Part shown: piece by piece, positions 26,591 to 33,871 of the stretch | Layout: every line of letters starts with the position of its first letter | Numbering within the stretch: position 1 is the stretch's first letter | Origin: Mesotoga infera | GTDB taxonomy: Bacteria > Thermotogota > Thermotogae > Petrotogales > Kosmotogaceae | NCBI GenBank assembly: GCA_011045915.1 | Contig: DSBT01000082.1 | Span: forward strand, 1-36,434 | DNA: 36,434 nt | Direction of reading: 5' to 3' | Program-made: the position numbers and the translations under genes | Notes under the pieces: model-generated | What the model saw: only the letters and a program-made list of their open reading frames with translations | What the model was told of the DNA's origin: nothing | Databases searched by the model: none

Positions 26591-27576
26591 ACAAAGCTCT
26601 CCAATCCCCTCCAAGTCTTTTCTCTAACAAACCTTTCAAACACTTTGGATCCAACGAAGAGCGTTTTATCAAGTCCTTCGTCGGGCATGCTGATTCTCAC
26701 ACCGCCCTTTTGATCAATCACATCCACTAGAGAAGACATGTCGATCCTTGAAGTCCAATCCTCTTTCCATAGTAGCCTGACAGACCGAAAGAAATCCTCG
26801 GCAATTTTGTTGTCATTTGCTCCCAATTCTTCAGCAAGGCGCAATTCGATCATTGCTCCGACGATCAGAGAAACTTGATTTCCTGCCCTCAGTCTCGAAG
26901 CTGTTTCAATGTGCCTCGCAATTTCCCCGCCAACAACTGATTTCCCAATCTCTATTCCAGTCAAATAAGCTTTTGCCGAGGAGAAAATCACATCATCCCA
27001 AAGCTCAGCTGATACTTCGCTGCCGGCAACTAAATGATTAAAGAGATACTTGAACAACCTCTTGTCGAAGGAAAGCGCAACTAGCAGGGGAAAGAGAAAA
27101 TTGCTGCGCGACAAGTGGCTGTAAGACCAGAAGCTGATAGATGAATCGATAAAGACTTTGTTGGGCAGTCCTTTTGACGAAAGTAAGTCTTTCACGAACT
27201 CGAAATTCACTCCGAATCCATTCACAGCAGGCATTATTTGACTTACAGTAGTCGTGGGAAAAAGGAAGAGCTTCTCAACTTCTGCATGACCTGCAGATGC
27301 GTAGCCTACAAGATCGATAATTGAACCTCCACCAATTACGGTAATAGCTTTGCTCTTGGACGTCCTTATCAGCTGATAGATTTCGAACACTCTATCAACT
27401 GACTTTATGTGTTCACCGCCAGGCATCAGATATTCGTCTTCCAAACTCTTTCCAAAAAACTTCCTGAATCCCGAGTCGACTATTCTTACAGACTGAGGAA
27501 GCCTGTCAATTAGATCCTTCCCAAAAATCAGCTGACATCTGTCTGCCGACTCCTTTGTGAAAGCAATTCTTCTCAT
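26587..27576 (-). CDS. Divergent 3-dehydroquinate-synthase-like protein, likely catalytically altered
   Basis: The fold of the AroB/glycerol-dehydrogenase superfamily is visible: GGEHIKS (53-59), the NAD-binding IGGGSIIDLVGYAS (81-94) and FPTTTVSQ (106-113). At the place of the AroB motif DSSVGGK there is MPAVNGFGV (115-123), and the AEVIKYG and NFGHTxGH zinc and active-site motifs are not recognisable. The remaining C-terminal segment (VGAMIELRLAEELG) aligns with the GMxxE helix of AroB. At 329 residues it is near normal AroB length. It therefore looks like a non-canonical paralogue. It may have a new substrate or a structural role. No other shikimate gene is present. ATG at 27576 overlaps the M42 stop (ATGA). 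Confidence 0.7.
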   Translation of the reverse strand: MRRIAFTKESADRCQLIFGKDLIDRLPQSVRIVDSGFRKFFGKSLEDEYLMPGGEHIKSVDRVFEIYQLIRTSKSKAITVIGGGSIIDLVGYASAGHAEVEKLFLFPTTTVSQIMPAVNGFGVNFEFVKDLLSSKGLPNKVFIDSSISFWSYSHLSRSNFLFPLLVALSFDKRLFKYLFNHLVAGSEVSAELWDDVIFSSAKAYLTGIEIGKSVVGGEIARHIETASRLRAGNQVSLIVGAMIELRLAEELGANDNKIAEDFFRSVRLLWKEDWTSRIDMSSLVDVIDQKGGVRISMPDEGLDKTLFVGSKVFERFVREKTWRGLESFV

Positions 27577-28583
27577 TCTACTCCTTCTTCTGCAAGCGCC
27601 TTCAGCAGTCGGACGGCATTGAGAACATCATCGTAGTCAACCATTTCGTGTGGAGAATGCACATATCTACACGGAATCGAGACGGTTCCCGAAGCTATGC
27701 CTCTTCCTGTCGTCTGATATCCTCTCGCATCTGTGCCTCCAAATATCAAGACTTCGTACTGAGTAGGGATGTCCCTTTTCTCTGCTACTTCCTTTAGCCT
27801 GGAAACGACTCTCGAAGAGCTAATGCTTCCACGATCCTTAATTTTTATGGTCGGACCTCCTCCAAGCTTAAAGCCCATTCGCTTGAAGGATTTGGGAGTA
27901 TCCGGTCCCGCAGTTACATCTATTGCAACTGCCATATCAGGCATAATATCAAAAGCGGCGACACTGGCTCCTACGATTCCCACTTCTTCCTGGACCGCAA
28001 AGACAAAATAAACATCGTCTTCGGGTTGCTCCAGTTCCTTCAGCACCTGAATCATTATTGCACATGCAATCCTGTCGTCCATTGATTTCGAAACTAGTCT
28101 CTTTCCGAGATCAACGAATGTTGAATCATATGTCCCAAAGGTACCAACTGGAGCTCTTTTCTCGGCGTCGTCTTTATCAGTAGCGCCAATATCAACGAAG
28201 ATGTGGTCGTAGTCGAGACTTTTCATTGTTTCTCCAAAATCCTTGATTGTCTCCCCTTCAACATCTACAACTCCTGAAGCACCGGTTTCAAAGACCAGCC
28301 TGGAACCCAGAAGCATGTACGGGGAGAGACCTCCTATTGAATCTACTCTCAGAAAACCCTTAGAATCTACGTGAGTAACAACCACACCAATTTCGTCCAT
28401 ATGACCATCAAACAACAGCTTTCTGCCGCTCCTCCCTTTCTTAAGAGCAACAAGATTTCCCAGAGGATCTATCTTCATCTCATCAATATAGGGTTTGATC
28501 TCTCCAGCTATTGCTTCTCTTATTGCATTCTCTCTGCCGCTGGGAGAACTAATCGTGACCAGCTTTTCAATTAGACTTTTCAT
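27573..28583 (-). CDS. M42-family aminopeptidase (third of three in tandem)
   Basis: Dinuclear-metal aminopeptidase of the M42 (TET/DAP, formerly 'endoglucanase') family that degrades peptides in the cytoplasm. Metal and catalytic residues are visible: FDGHMDE (His61, Asp63), SMDDR (Asp169/Asp170), VQEEVG (Glu199/Glu200), AIDVTAG (Asp222) and CRYVHSP (His309). At 336 residues it is full length. The ATG at 28583 overlaps the preceding stop (ATGA). It has 'AIDV' where the middle copy has 'VFEN', so the three copies differ near one metal ligand. Thermotoga maritima carries a comparable three-gene M42 cluster as I recall (TM1048-1050), so the arrangement is conserved. Confidence 0.92.
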   Translation of the reverse strand: MKSLIEKLVTISSPSGRENAIREAIAGEIKPYIDEMKIDPLGNLVALKKGRSGRKLLFDGHMDEIGVVVTHVDSKGFLRVDSIGGLSPYMLLGSRLVFETGASGVVDVEGETIKDFGETMKSLDYDHIFVDIGATDKDDAEKRAPVGTFGTYDSTFVDLGKRLVSKSMDDRIACAIMIQVLKELEQPEDDVYFVFAVQEEVGIVGASVAAFDIMPDMAVAIDVTAGPDTPKSFKRMGFKLGGGPTIKIKDRGSISSSRVVSRLKEVAEKRDIPTQYEVLIFGGTDARGYQTTGRGIASGTVSIPCRYVHSPHEMVDYDDVLNAVRLLKALAEEGVE

Positions 28584-29620
28584 CTAGACAGCACCTTCCC
28601 TTCCTTAACTAATATACTGGCAAGTTTGGCAACTCCAAGAAAATCGTTGATGTTTATTATTGAGGTTGGAGAATGAATGTATCTCGAAGGAGTGGAGATT
28701 ACTCCCGAAGGTATGCCAGAAACGACTCTTGCAAGTCTCGCTGCGTCAGTACCTCCAGCTATTCTGCTTTTGTACTGAAAACTTAGTGAGTTGGACTTCG
28801 CGGTTTCTACAACAGTATCAAGGATCTTCTTGTCAAGAACGAGCCCACTATGGGCGAATGTCAACACCGGTCCTCTTCCAAGACTTGTGGCCCATCTGTA
28901 GTCAGGAAGCTCCGGATTGTCTCCGGCAGTAGTGTTTTCAAAGACCAGAGCAACATCCGGCTTTATCTGATTTGCAGCGACTCCGCTGCCCCTTAGACCT
29001 ACCTCTTCCTGAACAACCCAGGCAAAATAGAGATCGAAATCAGTCGAAATTCCATCAAGACTTTCAAGCACTCTTATGAGAACCTCACAACCAGTTCTGT
29101 CGTCAAGGGATTTTGCAAATGCGTAGTCGCCTATTTCATTATATGGAGTATCGAAAAACACCGGATCTCCAATTCTATGGCTCTTAGAAGCCTCATCTCT
29201 CTTGGAATAGCCCAAGTAGATCCTCAATTTACCCATACTGGGCGTTTTTAGAATCGATGACGGATCTTGAGTATGTATCGCTTCAAATCCGATTACTCCA
29301 GGAGTAAGGCTTTCCCCCACCAAGACTTTCTTACCCATTAGCACTCTAGGATCGACTCCTCCAATATTGGTGAAAGACAGTGTGCCATCTTCATTGATCT
29401 TCTTTACCATTAGTCCGACTTCGTCCGTGTGAGCCAGAAGCATTAGTTTCTTCGAAGTCTTCCCATTTCCCTTCTTAAGGGCAATCAAGTTTCCAACTGT
29501 GTCTATCCAGATGTCGTCAACCCTGTCTTCAACGATCTCCTTAATGAAAGAGGAAACTTTTTCCTCAAATCCGGAAATCCCTGGTAATTCACACAGCTTC
29601 TTCAGTCTCTCAAGTTTCAT
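28580..29620 (-). CDS. M42-family aminopeptidase (second of three)
   Basis: Second M42 peptidase of the tandem set, 346 residues. Ligands are seen in LLAHTDEVG, SLDDRTGCE, VQEEVGLRGSG and SRYIHSP. The fourth ligand position reads VFENTTAGD, with Glu in place of the Asp of the neighbouring copies; Glu is tolerated in some M42 enzymes. The ATG at 29620 overlaps the first copy's stop, with GGCGGAGG upstream. Paralogues with differing pockets are expected to have different substrate preferences and may form mixed dodecamers, as described for archaeal TET peptidases. Confidence 0.92.
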   Translation of the reverse strand: MKLERLKKLCELPGISGFEEKVSSFIKEIVEDRVDDIWIDTVGNLIALKKGNGKTSKKLMLLAHTDEVGLMVKKINEDGTLSFTNIGGVDPRVLMGKKVLVGESLTPGVIGFEAIHTQDPSSILKTPSMGKLRIYLGYSKRDEASKSHRIGDPVFFDTPYNEIGDYAFAKSLDDRTGCEVLIRVLESLDGISTDFDLYFAWVVQEEVGLRGSGVAANQIKPDVALVFENTTAGDNPELPDYRWATSLGRGPVLTFAHSGLVLDKKILDTVVETAKSNSLSFQYKSRIAGGTDAARLARVVSGIPSGVISTPSRYIHSPTSIININDFLGVAKLASILVKEGKVLSR

Positions 29621-30630
29621 AGGCTCTCGCCTCCGTTCAGCGAGATAAAGAAACCTGCAAGCAATCGTGCTGTGCCCGCAACATCGCTAATCTGAACGAC
29701 TTCAACCGGGGTGTGCATGAACATTTGTGGAAGGGAAAGAAGCAGTGTTGGAACACCACTTCCGGCTATCTGGACGTTGTCTGCATCGGTTCCCGTTCGT
29801 CCCGATCCGAACTCATATTGAACTTTGAATTCCTTATCCTTCGCGTAATCATCAAGCAATTTGAAATATCCCTTGTGAATGTTTGGACCGCCAACAGATA
29901 GAGCCGGCCCCTTCCCGATCTCAATATCGCTCTCTTTATCATGATGAGTTACATCCATTGCAACTCCGAGATCTATTTCCAGCAATTCGGCGGCGCCCTT
30001 AGCTCCAATTGCTCCAACTTCTTCCCTTGTGGTAAACACGAAGTAGACCGTAGGAGTTGAGAGATACTTCGAAAGCTCTTTCGCAGTCTCTATGCTGATG
30101 GCTGCGCAGGCTCTATCATCTAGAGCTTTTCCGGATATTTTTCCGTTCATCTCAAATGCCGAAAAATCTACAACTGCAAGATCACCAATGTCGATCTTTG
30201 AATAATCGGGGTTGATTGAAGCATCGATGAATAGCTCGTCGAATGAAGGCACTTCTCCTCTAGACTCCTTCTTCTGGAGATGCGGAGCGAGCATCCCGAT
30301 AACTCCGTATCTTTCCTTTCCGTCTCTGCTCTTTATTCTCACCCTTTGAGAAATAAGAACCTTTGGATCTATACCTCCAAGTTCTTCAAATCTGGCGAAG
30401 CCTCTTTCATCGATTTTGGAAATCACCAGAGAGACTTCATCTACATGAGTAAATATCCCTATTCTCTTCCCTGTTCCTTTTTTGACTGCAACGAGATTTC
30501 CAATCTGATCTGTAAAGATCTCATCAACAAAGGGACCTATTTCTCGTCTAATCACTGAATGTACTTCATCTTCATATCCCACAGGTCCAAAAGCATCGGA
30601 GAGATCCATTAACAAACGGGCTAAACTCAA
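29617..30630 (-). CDS. M42-family aminopeptidase (first of three)
   Basis: First M42 peptidase of the tandem set, 337 residues. The start is TTG at 30630 after GGGGGAGG, overlapping the minC stop as TTGA; an ATG seven codons later is the alternative. Ligands are in GIFTHVDE, ALDDRA, TTREEVGAIGAKG, AMDVTHHD and MFMHTP. It is the most divergent of the three at the C-terminal metal His motif, having QMFMHTP where the others have RYxHSP. It is placed directly after minC in the operon. Confidence 0.9.
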   Translation of the reverse strand: MSLARLLMDLSDAFGPVGYEDEVHSVIRREIGPFVDEIFTDQIGNLVAVKKGTGKRIGIFTHVDEVSLVISKIDERGFARFEELGGIDPKVLISQRVRIKSRDGKERYGVIGMLAPHLQKKESRGEVPSFDELFIDASINPDYSKIDIGDLAVVDFSAFEMNGKISGKALDDRACAAISIETAKELSKYLSTPTVYFVFTTREEVGAIGAKGAAELLEIDLGVAMDVTHHDKESDIEIGKGPALSVGGPNIHKGYFKLLDDYAKDKEFKVQYEFGSGRTGTDADNVQIAGSGVPTLLLSLPQMFMHTPVEVVQISDVAGTARLLAGFFISLNGGESL

Positions 30631-31286
30631 CTCGCCTCCCCCTTTACTTCAAACTTGACATCATCTGCCTCTTCAACTACAATCCTGCCGGTCCTGACGT
30701 GAGCCACCGCAGGGCCATCAAAATGATCGTATTCCTGAGTTAAGAAATTGCCTATCTGAATTAGCGAAGGCTGCAAATCAATTGCAGCAATGATTCCCGT
30801 CTCACCCTGAGAGTAACCAGCTCTGAGTACACCTTTTGCACTCCCAAATATGACTACGCTACCACCTGCAATAACTTCCGCACCGGGATGAACATTCCCA
30901 ACAACCACTACATCGTAGTTATGAACAACTATTTGTCCCGATCTCAGATTCCTTCTGATAATTTGTGCTCCCCGCACCTCTGTGATCTTTTCTCTAACAA
31001 GATCGTACTTCTGACCGACCTTTACATCCTTCTGCTCCATACTCCCCACAAGAATATCTTTAACGTGTACTCCTAGGTCGCTCAATAAAGAAACAATCTT
31101 CACTATATCGTCCGGTTTGCTAGTATCCTGAGTGAGCATCAAGGAAATTTCATCGCCCTCCGAGAAAAAGTCCTTTGCGTCGGCAAACTTTTTCATGATA
31201 TCCTGCCTCAGTTCATCGACGCTCCTGTACGAATCAATTAGAAGTATCAGCCCCTTCTTCGTCATTCTGAAGTCAATCGGCACCAT
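30627..31286 (-). CDS. minC: Septum-site-determining protein MinC
   Basis: Inhibitor of FtsZ ring assembly. ATG at 31286 was chosen because GGGGTG lies about 5 nt before it and the N-terminal MVPIDFRMTKKGL matches the family; an upstream in-frame extension to 31370 runs through the promoter. The N-terminal FtsZ-inhibiting domain is at about residues 1-100. The C-terminal right-handed beta-helix at about 105-205 includes VVVVGNVHPGAEVIAGG and GVLRAGY, and this domain binds MinD. At 219 residues it is typical. No minD or minE is in the window. It is the promoter-proximal gene of the 20-gene operon and is transcribed divergently from the tRNA cluster. Confidence 0.93.
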   Translation of the reverse strand: MVPIDFRMTKKGLILLIDSYRSVDELRQDIMKKFADAKDFFSEGDEISLMLTQDTSKPDDIVKIVSLLSDLGVHVKDILVGSMEQKDVKVGQKYDLVREKITEVRGAQIIRRNLRSGQIVVHNYDVVVVGNVHPGAEVIAGGSVVIFGSAKGVLRAGYSQGETGIIAAIDLQPSLIQIGNFLTQEYDHFDGPAVAHVRTGRIVVEEADDVKFEVKGEAS

Positions 31287-31305
31287 GATCACCCCTTTCT
31301 TCAAG

Positions 31306-31334
31306 ATTCTATCATGAAAAAACCCTCCCCAAAG
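31306..31334 (-). promoter_or_regulatory. Probable promoter of the minC-bamA operon
   Basis: On the minus strand an extended -10 TGATAGAAT has its hexamer TAGAAT at 31306-31311 and TG at 31313-31314. The -35 region around 31329-31334 (CTTTGG) is a poor match, so the TG extension probably carries the promoter. The transcript would start only about 13 nt before the minC ATG, at the ribosome binding site itself. No better site was seen upstream. Confidence 0.5.
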
Positions 31335-31388
31335 CTCGTTGAACATCAGAAACTGGTATGCTGCGACCACGAAAGAAACTTCGACCTC

Positions 31389-31417
31389 TTGACCGTGAGG
31401 AGTTTATAGTGTAATAT
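31389..31417 (+). promoter_or_regulatory. Promoter of the tRNA-Glu-Val-Phe cluster
   Basis: TTGACC at 31389-31394 is separated by 17 bp from TAATAT at 31412-31417. The first tRNA begins 16 nt after the -10 element. It is divergent from the minC promoter. Confidence 0.65.
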
Positions 31418-31432
31418 AAAATACGTGCTTCG

Positions 31433-31508
31433 GCCCTCATCGTCTAGTGGCCTAGGACACTGGCCTTTCACGCCGGCGACCGGGGTTCAAATCCCCGTGA
31501 GGGCGCCA
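31433..31508 (+). tRNA. tRNA-Glu (anticodon TTC)
   Basis: A 76-nt cloverleaf. The acceptor GCCCTCA pairs with TGAGGGC, the anticodon stem is CTGGC/GCCGG with loop CTTTCAC and anticodon TTC at 31467-31469, and the T-arm is CGGGG TTCAAAT CCCCG. The discriminator is G, and the terminal CCA (31506-31508) is encoded. Confidence 0.95.
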
Positions 31509-31513
31509 GCGGT

Positions 31514-31588
31514 GGAAGCGTAGCTCAGAGGAAGAGCGTCTGCCTTACAAGCAGAAGGCCACAGGTTCGACCCCTGTCGCTTCCACCA
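31514..31588 (+). tRNA. tRNA-Val (anticodon TAC)
   Basis: The acceptor GGAAGCG pairs with CGCTTCC, and the anticodon stem TCTGC/GCAGA holds loop CTTACAA with anticodon TAC at 31546-31548. The T-arm is ACAGG TTCGACC CCTGT. The discriminator is A, and CCA is encoded at 31586-31588. It starts 5 nt after tRNA-Glu. Confidence 0.95.
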
Positions 31589-31595
31589 GATTGAT

Positions 31596-31671
31596 GGCGA
31601 GGTAGCTCAGCAGGTAGAGCAGCGGACTGAAAATCCGTGTGTCGACGGTTCGATTCCGTCCCTTGCCACCA
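31596..31671 (+). tRNA. tRNA-Phe (anticodon GAA)
   Basis: The acceptor GGCGAGG pairs with CCTTGCC (one G-T pair), the anticodon stem is GCGGA/TCCGT with loop CTGAAAA and anticodon GAA at 31629-31631, and the T-arm is GACGG TTCGATT CCGTC. The discriminator is A, and CCA is encoded at 31669-31671. Confidence 0.95.
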
Positions 31672-31689
31672 GCTTTATTGAACTCTTTA

Positions 31690-31716
31690 ATGTGCCCTTC
31701 GGGGCATATTTTTTTT
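31690..31716 (+). terminator. Terminator of the tRNA cluster
   Basis: An 8-bp stem ATGTGCCC (31690-31697) pairs with GGGCATAT (31702-31709; one G-T pair) around a TTCG tetraloop, followed by a run of T to 31716. The niaR promoter begins four bases later. Confidence 0.92.
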
Positions 31717-31719
31717 GGA

Positions 31720-31749
31720 TTGAACTTGCTGTAAAGTAGCTGCTATAAT
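31720..31749 (+). promoter_or_regulatory. Promoter of niaR-niaP with candidate operator
   Basis: TTGAAC (31720-31725) and a perfect TATAAT (31744-31749) are separated by 18 bp, with a TG at 31741-31742 forming an extended -10. The imperfect palindrome TAGC-T-GCTA at 31737-31745 overlaps the -10 and could be part of a NiaR operator, but the NiaR motif of this group was not verified. Confidence 0.75.
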
Positions 31750-31772
31750 GTGACCGTTGCAGGAGGTGAAAG

Positions 31773-32282
31773 ATGGAGAAGCTCGAAAGACAACGTTTCA
31801 TTATTGAAGTCTTGAAACGTTCAACCAGTCCCGTAAAGGGACAGGCTCTCTCTCTAGAGACCGGCGTCAGCAGACAGATGATTGTGAAGGACATTGGAGA
31901 ACTGAGACAAAGAGAATTCAACATATCGTCGACTGCAAGAGGGTACGTTCTCAATGGAAAAAAGAGTTGCAAAATGGTCGTTTCGGTGAAACACTCAGAA
32001 AAGGAAATTTATAGAGAGCTTTCGGAGATAATTAGAGCAGGTGGACGCGTTATCGATGTAAGCATAATTCATGCCGTATATGGGGAACTGAAAGGGAAAT
32101 TGAACCTGTCGAACATGGACGATCTTAACAGATTCATCGCAGCTTTGAAAGCATCTCATGCGGTACCACTTCTTAGCCTTTCGAAGGACGGTGTTCATCT
32201 TCACACAATAGAGGCAGATACAGAAGAGACTCTTGGAAGAATAAGAGGCAAATTGGAAAGAAATGACTTTTTGGCTACCTGA
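31773..32282 (+). CDS. niaR: NiaR-type niacin-responsive repressor (HTH_11 plus 3H domain)
   Basis: Transcriptional repressor of NAD synthesis and niacin uptake genes that responds to nicotinate. The ATG at 31773 follows GGAGGTG. The N-terminal winged HTH (about residues 6-60) contains LETGVSRQMIVKDIGELR. The C-terminal 3H domain has the metal-binding histidines His74, His100, His129, His142 and His144 in VKHSEKE, VSIIHAVYG, ASHAVPL and VHLHTIEA. At 169 residues it matches the Thermotoga maritima protein of this family (TM1602 from memory). It lies 11 bp before a transporter gene, matching the niaR-niaP pairing. It probably represses this operon. Confidence 0.9.
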   Translation: MEKLERQRFIIEVLKRSTSPVKGQALSLETGVSRQMIVKDIGELRQREFNISSTARGYVLNGKKSCKMVVSVKHSEKEIYRELSEIIRAGGRVIDVSIIHAVYGELKGKLNLSNMDDLNRFIAALKASHAVPLLSLSKDGVHLHTIEADTEETLGRIRGKLERNDFLAT

Positions 32283-32293
32283 AGGAGGCTCTC

Positions 32294-33571
32294 ATGAACA
32301 TTGACGAAGTAATTCAGAAGTATGTAACTTCTGCCAGAAGAACCAGGCTGCTTATCTTGACTTCACTTGAGTGGATGCTCGTGGCCGGTGGAGTAATGAT
32401 CACTTCATTAACGCTTCCATCGATTATAGTTGATCTTACGGGCACTGCTGGAAATCAAGACATGATGGCCAGCTCAGTCTTTGCAGGAATGTTATTAGGC
32501 GCACTCTTTTCCGGTGCTATTTCCGATAGATTTGGAAGAAAATGGACAAACCTCTTTCTTCTATTGATTGCCGGCCTCGCAACAGGGATTACGGGAACTT
32601 CTCTTTCAATGAGAATGTTCTCCCTAGGAAGGTTTATTTCTGGTTTCGGTTATGGTGGCCTTCTGCCCGTAGTAAATGCCTACTTGACTGAGTTTTCGTC
32701 AATAAGAATCCGAGGTCTCTATCTTGCTCTTCTCGAATCTAGCTGGGCAATTGGAAGCATTGTTACCGGGGGATTCACGATGATCACATTGGACATTCTC
32801 GGATGGCGCTGGTCATATTATTTCCTCGCAATATTCAGCATTCCACTTCTAATAATTACCTTCTTCCTTCCAGAAAGTCCAAAATACGAGTTCATGAAGA
32901 AGGGAAAGTCTGCACTTGAGAGAATACTTGGAAGGAACATTGACGAAGAGATTGAAATGCATGCGATGTCAAAGCAACCGCTTCTTGGTCTTTTCAGGAG
33001 TGGCCTTGCCAGAAGAACTATCATGATCTGGACAAGCTGGTTTGCTGTAAGCTTCGTCTATTATGGAATTTACACTTGGGCGCCTAAGATCTTCATGTCA
33101 AAAGGTCTGACTCCCGTCTCATCGCTCTGGTACACTTTTTTCATGTTGATTATGCAGATTCCCGGGTATATGGCCGCAGCACTGCTTATTGAAAAGATCG
33201 GAAGAAAGCCCTCCCTCATATTCTTCTTCGGCGGGATGGCAGTTTCCTCAATTATCATCGCCTTTGTAAGCAGCTCAGGGCTTCTCTTGTTCGCAAGCGT
33301 CTTAATTTCTCTTTTTGTTCTTGGAGCATGGGGAATGGTTTACGCCTATACGCCCGAGTTATATCCCACGGAGATGCGTGCACTCGGAAATGGAACGTCA
33401 GGAGTCATGGCAAGAGCGGCCGGGATAGTCGCACCATACTTCACAAGCTTGATTATGGGAATCACCGGAAGTGTACTTGTCGTAATGGTATTCATGTCTT
33501 CTCTTAGCATATTCGCGGCGATAATTGTATCAAAGTTTGGCATAGAGACCAAACAGACGATCATTGAATAG
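32294..33571 (+). CDS. niaP: MFS transporter, probable niacin transporter NiaP
   Basis: A 425-residue major facilitator superfamily permease with about twelve hydrophobic helices. The first cytoplasmic loop motif is ISDRFGRKWTN, the TM4-5 region has GRFISGFGYGG, and the central loop PESPKYEFMKKGK is typical of the sugar-porter/AAHS-like branch to which NiaP belongs. The second-half loop repeats as LIEKIGRKPS and the last loop has TPELYPTEMRALGNG. ATG at 32294 follows GGAGG. Substrate assignment rests on its position directly after niaR, so it is an inference; an aromatic-acid or sugar-type MFS transporter is the alternative. Confidence 0.8.
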   Translation: MNIDEVIQKYVTSARRTRLLILTSLEWMLVAGGVMITSLTLPSIIVDLTGTAGNQDMMASSVFAGMLLGALFSGAISDRFGRKWTNLFLLLIAGLATGITGTSLSMRMFSLGRFISGFGYGGLLPVVNAYLTEFSSIRIRGLYLALLESSWAIGSIVTGGFTMITLDILGWRWSYYFLAIFSIPLLIITFFLPESPKYEFMKKGKSALERILGRNIDEEIEMHAMSKQPLLGLFRSGLARRTIMIWTSWFAVSFVYYGIYTWAPKIFMSKGLTPVSSLWYTFFMLIMQIPGYMAAALLIEKIGRKPSLIFFFGGMAVSSIIIAFVSSSGLLLFASVLISLFVLGAWGMVYAYTPELYPTEMRALGNGTSGVMARAAGIVAPYFTSLIMGITGSVLVVMVFMSSLSIFAAIIVSKFGIETKQTIIE

Positions 33572-33780
33572 ATAACCGGCTGTTGCTTCTCGAAATACAA
33601 TTATTACATGGGTTCCAGAGAACTTCTAATAAGGTCCCCTCAGAAAGCAAACATTGAGGATTTCCGGCTTCGCTTTGCACGATCTCACTGATCAAGAATC
33701 TGCAGAGATGAAATCCCGATGGTTGTTGGCAAATACTGCATTTTTTACAATCCAAGAATCAAATATTGTTATTTATGTAT

Positions 33781-33797
33781 CCACTTTTATTAAGTGG
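33781..33797 (+). repeat. Short hairpin CCACTT-TTATT-AAGTGG
   Basis: A perfect 6-bp stem with a 5-nt loop, no following T-run. It lies 10 bp before a second, longer palindrome, so the two may form a paired binding region. Confidence 0.5.
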
Positions 33798-33806
33798 AGG
33801 ACTAAA

Positions 33807-33825
33807 ATATGGAACTCTTCCATAT
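33807..33825 (+). promoter_or_regulatory. Perfect palindrome ATATGGAA-CTC-TTCCATAT, candidate operator
   Basis: Two 8-bp half-sites with a 3-bp spacer end 16 bp before the -35 of the promoter for the DUF2089 gene. The position suits an activator or an upstream operator. It may be bound by the HTH protein encoded downstream. Confidence 0.5.
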
Positions 33826-33841
33826 ATTGGTCTCTTTTCCA

Positions 33842-33871
33842 TTGACTTTTTGCTGGTCAAGCTGATATCAT
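33842..33871 (+). promoter_or_regulatory. Promoter of the DUF2089 gene
   Basis: TTGACT (33842-33847) and TATCAT (33866-33871) lie 18 bp apart, with TG at 33863-33864 giving an extended -10. The start codon at 33919 is about 47 nt downstream of the -10. Confidence 0.65.

Noticed and set aside
26054-26713. A 219-codon open frame on the + strand, antisense to the SPOR and AroB-like genes.
   Set aside because: It overlaps two genes with clear family features and coupled starts, has no ribosome binding site I could see, and its composition looks like a mirror of the opposite strand.
31287-31370. N-terminal extension of minC.
   Set aside because: It spans the promoter; the GGGGTG site and MinC-like start favour ATG at 31286.
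33612-33623. GTTC-CAGA-GAAC repeat after niaP, considered as an SOS box.
   Set aside because: The half-sites are in the opposite orientation to the Gram-positive GAAC-N4-GTTC box and no promoter is adjacent.
33654-33845. A 63-codon open frame in the gap after niaP.
   Set aside because: There is no ribosome binding site, it runs through both palindromes, and the composition is not protein-like.
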